Positions 14,745 through 19,353 of a DNA stretch of 19,353 bases are shown here, one piece after another. Position 1 is the stretch's first letter. The number at the start of each line of letters is the position of its first letter. Under the pieces are notes generated by a model. It had not been told where the DNA came from. It searched no databases and saw only the letters and a list, made by a program, of their open reading frames with translations. Source of the DNA: Lachnospiraceae bacterium (lineage in GTDB: Bacteria; Bacillota; Clostridia; Lachnospirales; Lachnospiraceae); the NCBI GenBank assembly GCA_009774395.1, contig VSNQ01000094.1:1-19353 (forward strand), read 5' to 3'. The translations under genes were made by a program, and so were the position numbers.

Positions 14745-15038
14745 ATGGTTGTAATCAGCATCATAATAGGATATTTGATATTGATAAACCTAACGGGCTT
14801 TATTTTCATGGGTATTGATAAATCAAGGGCTATCAAAAGACTCTGGAGGATTCCGGAGTCTACCCTTTTTTTAATAGCCATTATCGGGGGCAGCGTTGGT
14901 TCTATCATTGGGATGAGAGTTTTCCACCACAAGACACGACACTGGTATTTCGTCTATGGAATGCCGGCAATCCTTCTTGTGCAGATTGCTGCCGTAATCG
15001 CGCTTATCAACGCCCCGATACAGTTTTCAATAATGTAA
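14745..15038 (+). CDS. DUF1294 small membrane protein
   Basis: A 97-aa integral membrane protein. I choose the ATG at 14745 because AAAAGGA lies 7 nt upstream; a longer reading overlaps the end of argG and lacks a site. It has hydrophobic helices at about 2-22, 39-58 and 73-92. DUF1294 landmarks are FMGIDKSRAIKRLWRIPE and GGSVGSIIGMRVFHHKTRHWYF. The family has no assigned function; some members are fused to cold-shock domains. It follows argG by 23 bp and precedes the LytTR gene by 24 bp, so all three probably share a transcript. Confidence 0.9.
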   Translation: MVVISIIIGYLILINLTGFIFMGIDKSRAIKRLWRIPESTLFLIAIIGGSVGSIIGMRVFHHKTRHWYFVYGMPAILLVQIAAVIALINAPIQFSIM

Positions 15039-15062
15039 AAATATTTTTAGAAAGGAGTATTT

Positions 15063-15782
15063 ATGCACGTTGCAATTTGTGATGATAACGTAGCCGACCG
15101 GAAACACCTCGAACGCCTGCTTTCCAGAGAATCAGACAAACGGGCAGGCACCACAAATATATTATATATTGATTCCTACGGCGATAAGGATTATTTTCTA
15201 AAAAACCAAACCCCGCTGAAATACAATATTATTTTTATGGATATGTGTGCCCGCGCGGGAATTGTCGAAGAAATTATTCAGGCACTTGAAGAAATGGGCT
15301 ACCATGCCCCACTAATATTATATTCTTCCAAATATGACTATACTGCGATCCCGCATCTGCCGGAATACGTTGTGCATTGCAAAAAGCCGTGTATTCCCGA
15401 TCCTCTGCCAGACTTTCTAAGCCTTGGCGACGCCAATGTTGTTGGAAATATTGTTACGCTGCAGGTTCACCGCAGAAAAGAATTGCTACATATTCCCAAA
15501 AATGACGTAATGTACGCTCTATCAAATGGGAAACAATACTCCTTTTATCTAACTGACGGTTCCGTACTTGCCGTTGACGAAGATTACAATGACCTCCGCC
15601 TCATGTTTGAGCCGCTGGATGAATTTGAACACGTAAATAAGAATTGCATTGCAAATTTTAAATTTGTTTCCGCCGTGAACCCTTTATCGGTGGTAATGAA
15701 CGATAAAAAGCAGTTTAGAATTTCCCCCTTCAATTACCATGCGCTAAAATGGTTAAAGGATGGGATGGGGCAGATCGAGTAG
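15063..15782 (+). CDS. LytTR-family response regulator (orphan)
   Basis: A 239-aa regulator: an N-terminal receiver domain with Asp7/Asp8 (ICDDN), phospho-acceptor Asp60 (IIFMDMC) and a lysine in HCKKP, followed by a LytTR DNA-binding domain (about 135-235) with LLHIPKNDVMYALS, YSFYLTDGS and NKNCIANFKFVSAV. The loop after Asp60 (MCARAG) lacks the usual MPxxxG proline and looks shortened, so phosphorylation may be altered. AAAGGAG lies 6 nt before the ATG. No histidine kinase gene is near. Sitting behind argG and a membrane protein, it might be linked functionally to DUF1294, which is speculation. Confidence 0.87.
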   Translation: MHVAICDDNVADRKHLERLLSRESDKRAGTTNILYIDSYGDKDYFLKNQTPLKYNIIFMDMCARAGIVEEIIQALEEMGYHAPLILYSSKYDYTAIPHLPEYVVHCKKPCIPDPLPDFLSLGDANVVGNIVTLQVHRRKELLHIPKNDVMYALSNGKQYSFYLTDGSVLAVDEDYNDLRLMFEPLDEFEHVNKNCIANFKFVSAVNPLSVVMNDKKQFRISPFNYHALKWLKDGMGQIE

Positions 15783-15799
15783 GAAAGGATTTGCGCATA

Positions 15800-15845
15800 A
15801 AAAGGAGTTGTCGAAAAATGCGAAACTTTTCCGACAACTCCTTTT
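15800..15845. terminator. Bidirectional intrinsic terminator
   Basis: A perfect 14-bp stem, AAAAGGAGTTGTCG with CGACAACTCCTTTT, lies between the convergent LytTR gene and degV. An extra AAAA/TTTT pairing lies inside the loop. The ends give T-runs on both strands, so it can stop transcription from either side. Confidence 0.92.
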
Positions 15846-15846
15846 A

Positions 15847-16686
15847 TTATATTGTAAGAATAACCCCTCCATCATTCGCATACATACTGCTAATTCCTGC
15901 GGTATCCATTATCAGCACATCTTTAAACTGCGTCTTTTTTTCTAACAGTTCACGCACGCACGCAGCACCTTTGGGATTATTGCAATGCGAAATCATTAAA
16001 CGTTTTGTTTCGGGGGCTACGGCGTCTTTCAACGCAAATTCCGCCATTTTTGCAAGCGCCTTTTTCATACCGATCCCTTGTCCAAGCTGTATAATACTCC
16101 CTGTGTCAGCTCCCATTACGGGTTTAATATTGAGCGTGGATGCGACAAACGCTTTTACACCGGAAAGTCTGCCGTTTTTGCGCAGCGTATCAAGGTTTTC
16201 CAATACAAAATACGTATTCATATTTTTCACATAATCTTCTATTCTTTCTGTAATTTCTGCAAAAGGAATGGCCGCATCCTCCCACTCGGCTATCTTAAAA
16301 GCAAGCTGCGTTTCCCCGCAGGAAGCCGATTTAGAATCCACAATATAGATATCTTTTTCCCCATACTTCTCACAATAAAGCCTTTTTCCAAGTTCTGCGC
16401 TGTTGTAGCTGCCGCTTAATTTCGAGGAAAGCGTTACGGCATATACGTGATCTGCGTCAGTTTCAAATGCCTGCATATAACGTTCCGGCGAAGGGCATGC
16501 CGACTTCGGACAGGTGGGACAAGCTGCCACTGCATCCAAAAACTCCCTTTGATTAAACTCCTCGTTATCCTCCCGTTCATATACATCTCCAACAATCAAG
16601 GTTAACGGAATAATTTCAAATCGTGGATCATTTTTATACTCCTTGGGTAATTCACAGCAACTATCCACAACAATCTTATAGCTCAT
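15847..16686 (-). CDS. DegV-family fatty-acid-binding protein (FakB-like)
   Basis: A 279-aa DegV protein. Such proteins hold a fatty acid between two alpha/beta domains; the FakB members present it to the kinase FakA for phospholipid synthesis. Landmarks are VVDSCCELP (6-14), TLSSKLSGSYNSA (residues that bind the carboxylate), VDSKSASCGE, FVLENLDTLRKNGRLSG and the C-terminal GISSMYANDGGVILT. The segment ACPTCPKSACPSPERY matches the usual TSQPSPxxY position but contains three cysteines, which is unusual. GAAGG lies 9 nt before the ATG. It is a single-gene unit with its own promoter upstream and the bidirectional terminator right after its stop. Confidence 0.93.
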   Translation of the reverse strand: MSYKIVVDSCCELPKEYKNDPRFEIIPLTLIVGDVYEREDNEEFNQREFLDAVAACPTCPKSACPSPERYMQAFETDADHVYAVTLSSKLSGSYNSAELGKRLYCEKYGEKDIYIVDSKSASCGETQLAFKIAEWEDAAIPFAEITERIEDYVKNMNTYFVLENLDTLRKNGRLSGVKAFVASTLNIKPVMGADTGSIIQLGQGIGMKKALAKMAEFALKDAVAPETKRLMISHCNNPKGAACVRELLEKKTQFKDVLIMDTAGISSMYANDGGVILTI

Positions 16687-16735
16687 TCATACATACCTTC
16701 CATTTTCTTAAACTATTTTATGTAGTTTTAATAAC

Positions 16736-16772
16736 TATATATAATGCTATCATATATTTTCAAATTTGAAAA
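16736..16772 (-). promoter_or_regulatory. degV promoter with a 16-bp palindrome over -35
   Basis: On minus, TTGAAA (16758-16763), 16 bp and TATATA (16736-16741) form a promoter about 50 bp upstream of degV. A perfect palindrome, TTTTCAAATTTGAAAA (16757-16772), includes the -35 box and is a candidate operator. It resembles but does not match the FabT box of fatty-acid genes. Confidence 0.45.
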
Positions 16773-16840
16773 GGGGGAATCAGCAGAATATCTTGAATAA
16801 ATTGATTTTGCGTGTTACACTAATCAAGTAGTGAATTACA

Positions 16841-16935
16841 CAGTTAAAATTTTTGAGTAACCTGACTACATAACACCAGCCATATACGTTTAACCAATGC
16901 AGTACGGTAAATTCTGGCGTTATGTAGTATAAATA
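16841..16935 (+). repeat. 95-bp dispersed repeat, copy 2
   Basis: Partner of 8070-8164, in the opposite genome orientation but the same orientation relative to the following gene. It has 15-bp arms, ACTACATAACACCAG (16865-16879) and CTGGCGTTATGTAGT (16914-16928), with a single A-C mismatch that is also present in copy 1. The arms enclose a conserved core and a smaller TTTAACC/GGTAAA pairing. It ends 31 bp before the DUF5721-like start. Confidence 0.75.
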
Positions 16936-16966
16936 ATACACATAGAAAAGGAGTTTTAATACAAAT

Positions 16967-17470
16967 ATGAAAGCTTATCAGATAAAATTTACCAAGCCCT
17001 TTATGAATATACTGCTGGCATCGGAAGGATTTGATGCCTTTCTCGTGGAAGAAGTTTCTATTACCACCTTCAATACCTTCCATATTGACGGACATATTGT
17101 AAAGGAATTTTATAATAAGGACGAGCTTACAGAGAATGACAGCGTGGTTCCCAGCCTATCTGCCTGGTCAACTATCCGCCCAATCTGCTTTCAACTAATC
17201 AAGGGAAAAAAACCCCCTGTATCATTCCGCGTTGTTCTGTATGCTCCACAGTCTTGGCTGGAAGCGCTTGCGGCAAACGAAGAATGTGAAGTCAATACCA
17301 ACCTAATTCAGTCACTTGTGCTGAATATCCGCTACGATAACGGTCATGTCACTTGCATTACCGGCAGTTCTTTTACGACTTTTATTATGGACAAAAGTGT
17401 TGACCGCCTTTGGGACAACGAAGTCAAACAACTTCTAACGAAGATGCAGCTTGATTTTGACGAAATTTAA
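16967..17470 (+). CDS. Probable DUF5721-family protein, function unknown
   Basis: A 167-aa soluble protein without signal peptide or membrane segments. From overall character (start MKAYQIKFTKPFMNILL, the segment FNTFHIDGHIVKEFY, an aromatic-rich middle around PICFQLIKGKKPPVSFRVVL, and the end LWDNEVKQLLTKMQLDFDE) I take it as a DUF5721 member, a family seen mainly in Lachnospiraceae. This is from memory and not checked. AAAAGGAG lies 13 nt before the ATG, a long spacing. A 95-bp repeat fills the upstream region. Convergent with spoVAE; a weak hairpin (AGTAGAG/CTCTACT, 17497-17517) without a T-run lies after its stop. Confidence 0.8.
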   Translation: MKAYQIKFTKPFMNILLASEGFDAFLVEEVSITTFNTFHIDGHIVKEFYNKDELTENDSVVPSLSAWSTIRPICFQLIKGKKPPVSFRVVLYAPQSWLEALAANEECEVNTNLIQSLVLNIRYDNGHVTCITGSSFTTFIMDKSVDRLWDNEVKQLLTKMQLDFDEI

Positions 17471-17584
17471 CTTCTTTATGCTAATTTGTACAATCAAGTA
17501 GAGAACCTTCCTCTACTCCCTACTCGCCGCGCGGCCCATGCATCGCCTTTGCGGCATATTTCCTCTGCACGGGTCTGCGCATAA

Positions 17585-17604
17585 AAAAGGGCTGTCAGCC
17601 CCTT
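17585..17604 (-). terminator. Intrinsic terminator after spoVAE
   Basis: On the minus strand AAGGGGCT-GAC-AGCCCTT forms a stem of about 8 bp (one G-U) followed by TTTTTA, a classical terminator starting right after the spoVAE stop. It ends the ridA, kinase and spoVAE run. Confidence 0.85.
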
Positions 17605-17606
17605 AT

Positions 17607-17966
17607 TTATGCCTTTTTCACTTTTGGTCGGAAAACAAGGCTTGCCAGATAGCCAAACACCAGTGCTGCACTGCACCCAACAGCACCATTGGTAAACCCG
17701 CCTTTAAATAAACCAATAAAGCCGTCTTTATCGACTGCCTCTTTAATACCTTTCATTAATATATTGCCATAGCCTAGCAGCGGTACATTGGCTCCAGCGC
17801 CTGCATATTCTGCAAACGGCTCATACCAGCCAAGAAAACTGATTACTGCGCCTGTACATACCAACAATACCATAACACGCCCTGGAAGCATTTTCGTCCT
17901 ATCCAGAAAAATCTGCGCCAATGCGCATATCAATCCGCCAACCCAAAAAGCATTGATATAATCCAT
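17607..17966 (-). CDS. spoVAE: Stage V sporulation protein AE
   Basis: A 119-aa inner-membrane protein of the SpoVA complex that moves dipicolinic acid into spores. Hydrophobic segments lie at about 4-22, 30-48 and 92-112. The conserved run from PLLGYGNILMKGIKEAV to GFIGLFKGGFTNGAVGCSAAL is characteristic of SpoVAE. Start supported by GGAGG 9 nt upstream. It normally sits with spoVAC and spoVAD, but here it follows a shikimate-kinase-like gene and is last before a terminator, so it is either a relocated member or a second copy. Shows that the host or its ancestor sporulates. Confidence 0.92.
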   Translation of the reverse strand: MDYINAFWVGGLICALAQIFLDRTKMLPGRVMVLLVCTGAVISFLGWYEPFAEYAGAGANVPLLGYGNILMKGIKEAVDKDGFIGLFKGGFTNGAVGCSAALVFGYLASLVFRPKVKKA

Positions 17967-18017
17967 GTTCTAATACCTCCCTTTTTGCAGTTCAATAAGA
18001 GAAGTATATGGAATTTC

Positions 18018-18524
18018 TTACTTTTTATGCGCAATTGCCGCAATTTCACAGACAATCTCTCGAATATTTTTCCCTTCACAATCAATGGTAATATTTGCAT
18101 ATTTTTCATAAAGAACAGTTCTTTCCTTATATAAATCGGATAAGGTTTGTCCTGCCCGCAGCACCACGCCGCGCTTTGTCAAGTCACCGAGCCGCTCCTG
18201 AATGCTTTCATAGGGCAGCCGCAGATAGTAGATCACCGCGATTTCACGCAAATGCCGCATTGCTTCCTCGCAGTAAACAACACTTCCACCTGTCGCAATT
18301 ACAGCAGTTTTGGGATAAAATGAAGCATTGACACGCCCCTCGATTTCCAGAAATCCATCAAAGCCATGTTCCTCGATTAATTCGCAAAGCCGTTTTCCTT
18401 CCTGCTCTTGTATCACTAAGTCCGAATCAATAAAAGACATTCCTAAATTTTTCGCCAATACTACCCCGATTGTACTTTTCCCAACCCCCGGCATACCAAT
18501 TAACGCAATATTTCTAATTCTCAA
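18018..18524 (-). CDS. Shikimate-kinase-like P-loop kinase
   Basis: A 168-aa small-molecule kinase with the shikimate kinase fold. I choose the TTG at 18524 because AAGGA lies 7 nt upstream and MRIRNIALIGMPGVGKST is the expected N-terminus; a longer TTG reading overlaps ridA. It shows the P-loop GMPGVGKST (10-18), DSD (33-35), the lid arginine in KRGVVLR (about 118) and ERTVLYEKYA (Arg135). Two shikimate-contacting positions differ: the FR of GFRxxE is Phe-Leu (Leu59), and the GGG loop reads GGS (79-81). The substrate may therefore not be shikimate. No other aromatic-pathway gene is nearby. It lies between ridA and spoVAE. Confidence 0.85.
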   Translation of the reverse strand: MRIRNIALIGMPGVGKSTIGVVLAKNLGMSFIDSDLVIQEQEGKRLCELIEEHGFDGFLEIEGRVNASFYPKTAVIATGGSVVYCEEAMRHLREIAVIYYLRLPYESIQERLGDLTKRGVVLRAGQTLSDLYKERTVLYEKYANITIDCEGKNIREIVCEIAAIAHKK

Positions 18525-18543
18525 TCTCTTGTCCTTCTTTTCA

Positions 18544-18918
18544 CTAACCAAGATATGCAACCACTTCTACTTCACAGAGCACACCTTTGGGCAAATCCTT
18601 TACAGCGACGCAGCTTCTTGCTGGATTTTGTGTAAAATATTTTGCATAGACCTCATTAAATGCCGCAAAGTCAGCAATCTCTGCCAAAAAACAGGTTGTT
18701 TTTACGACATTATCATATGTTGCGCCTGCTGCTTTTAATATCTCACCTACATTTTTCATAGACTGTTCTGCCTGTCCAGTGATATCGGATGCCTCTACAT
18801 TCCCTGTTGCCGGATTAATTGGTATCTGACCAGAAGCATACAAAAAATCTCCTGCTATCATTGCTTGTGAATATGGCCCGATTGCTGCCGGCGCTTTGTC
18901 TGTACTAATCTTTCTCAT
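18544..18918 (-). CDS. ridA: RidA-family reactive enamine/imine deaminase
   Basis: A 124-aa YjgF/YER057c/UK114 protein that hydrolyses 2-aminoacrylate and related imines released by PLP enzymes, protecting enzymes from damage. Conserved parts are AAIGPYSQA (11-19), the catalytic arginine Arg101 in NPARSCVAV and Glu116 in LCEVEVVAY. Start at 18918 is set by GGAGG 8 nt upstream; the frame extends five codons further. It probably forms a trimer in the cytoplasm. First gene of a run with the kinase gene (20 bp gap) and spoVAE. A row of 11-bp tandem repeats lies just upstream. Confidence 0.95.
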   Translation of the reverse strand: MRKISTDKAPAAIGPYSQAMIAGDFLYASGQIPINPATGNVEASDITGQAEQSMKNVGEILKAAGATYDNVVKTTCFLAEIADFAAFNEVYAKYFTQNPARSCVAVKDLPKGVLCEVEVVAYLG

Positions 18919-18945
18919 ATAAAAATCCTCCATTTCTTGATTGTC

Positions 18946-18994
18946 ATACTTTAGTTATACTTTAGTTATACTTTTGTTATACTTTTGTTATACT
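18946..18994. repeat. 11-bp tandem repeat upstream of ridA
   Basis: Four head-to-tail units of ATACTTTAGTT or ATACTTTTGTT and a partial fifth lie 28 bp upstream of the ridA start. The unit length is about one helical turn. Units 1-2 share A and units 3-4 share T at position 8, suggesting duplication of a two-unit block or local conversion. It runs directly into the palindrome 18989-19023. Confidence 0.85.
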
Positions 18995-19023
18995 AAGCGT
19001 CTGTCTTTTCGACACTTTGTATA
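18989..19023. repeat. TATAC-ended mini-palindrome, 35 bp
   Basis: TATACTAAGCGT and ACACTTTGTATA pair at 10 of 12 positions around an 11-nt centre. The sequence GTCTTTTCG with its flanks recurs in 9521-9551. It lies 2 bp after the stop of the small gene 19026-19256, on its downstream side. Confidence 0.55.
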
Positions 19024-19025
19024 TT

Positions 19026-19256
19026 TTATTCATCAAACGCCACTGTTACATAAAAACCTCTTGTATTTTCTGTGACCGAAACTACCGTACCACTGTTGGT
19101 CATAAGACGGTCACGAAACGGAATATTTCCGGACATCGCAACAGCCGGATCAATTGTATAATAATAATTACTTGGCAAAACGCCCTCGGTAACAGTAACC
19201 GTATCGCCTTCCTTTACCTGCCCAGGACGTTCCATTTTAAACTCCATCTGACGCAC
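19026..19256 (-). CDS. Small hypothetical protein
   Basis: A 76-aa protein that I do not recognise. It is acidic to neutral, without membrane segments, and rich in beta-prone stretches (PGQVKEGDTVTVTEGVLP and GTVVSVTENTRGFYVTVAFDE), which suggests a small beta-barrel such as an SH3-like fold. The start is a GTG with AAGGAAG 9 nt upstream; an ATG three codons on is possible. It is separated from ridA by the tandem repeat and mini-palindrome, so it probably belongs to a unit coming from beyond the window. Confidence 0.65.
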   Translation of the reverse strand: MRQMEFKMERPGQVKEGDTVTVTEGVLPSNYYYTIDPAVAMSGNIPFRDRLMTNSGTVVSVTENTRGFYVTVAFDE

Positions 19257-19277
19257 CAGTTCTCACTTCCTTACTTC

Positions 19278-19352
19278 TTAGGAATTGTAGGAAAATAAGT
19301 GCTCAGATTGCGCAGGATATTTCTTCAAGATTGTAGGAGAAAAAACGTAGGC
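19278..19352 (-). CDS. Possible C-terminal end of a gene cut by the window edge
   Basis: An open frame enters from the window end and stops at 19278 after 24 codons (ending SEHLFSYNS), 21 bp before the small hypothetical gene. It could be the tail of an upstream gene. Against this, TCCTACAAT occurs twice in the same stretch with similar T-rich flanks, so it may instead be a noncoding repeat. Confidence 0.25.
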   Translation of the reverse strand, partial: AYVFSPTILKKYPAQSEHLFSYNS

Positions 19353-19353
19353 G

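Noticed and set aside
15749..16234. A 161-codon plus-strand frame across the terminator and degV
   Set aside because: It would run through a strong bidirectional terminator and antisense to degV; no ribosome site or recognisable domain.
17497..17517. Terminator for the DUF5721-like gene
   Set aside because: The 7-bp hairpin has no T-run; the stronger terminator nearby serves the opposite strand.

Overview
This 19.35 kb window looks like a chromosome segment of a low-GC, spore-forming member of the Clostridia, most likely a Lachnospiraceae relative. The reasons are AT-rich DNA with strong AGGAGG-type ribosome binding sites, a spoVAE sporulation gene, a BceRS-like two-component system beside an ABC exporter, and several small proteins (DUF1294, a probable DUF5721) common in that group. 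This placement is inference; there is no rRNA gene here.

Layout. (1) 125-5093, minus strand: response regulator, sensor kinase, ABC ATPase and an FtsX-type permease, a typical envelope-stress or antimicrobial-peptide module. (2) 5158-6506: a complete IS4-type insertion sequence with about 18-bp terminal inverted repeats, sitting directly upstream of the regulator gene. (3) 6548-7999: an orphan solute-binding protein. (4) 8165-12915, minus strand: an arginine biosynthesis run (GNAT acetyltransferase, argJ, argB, an unassigned methyltransferase, argD). (5) 12916-13503: a 588-bp divergent control region. (6) 13504-15782, plus strand: argG, a DUF1294 membrane protein and an orphan LytTR regulator, closed by a bidirectional terminator. 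(7) 15847-19352: degV on minus, a DUF5721-like gene on plus, then minus-strand ridA, a shikimate-kinase-like gene and spoVAE, with a small unknown gene at the far end.

How the genes work together. ArgJ makes and recycles the acetyl group, ArgB phosphorylates N-acetylglutamate, ArgD transaminates to acetylornithine, and ArgG converts citrulline to argininosuccinate. argC, the carbamoyltransferase gene and argH are not in the window. The two arg units diverge from one control region that contains two good promoters, an ARG-box-like site, TGCAT repeats and a long palindrome over one -10 box.

The most unusual content is noncoding. A family of palindromes ending in TATAC...GTATA is scattered through intergenic DNA at 9437-9551, 11125-11184, 12954-13057, 13151-13176, 13336-13439 and 18989-19023. 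Two copies are exactly 104 bp, differ by paired compensatory changes in the stem, and lie in the leaders of the two divergent arg units. A second, unrelated 95-bp repeat occurs twice, each time just upstream of a gene (8070-8164 and 16841-16935). I do not recognise either family.
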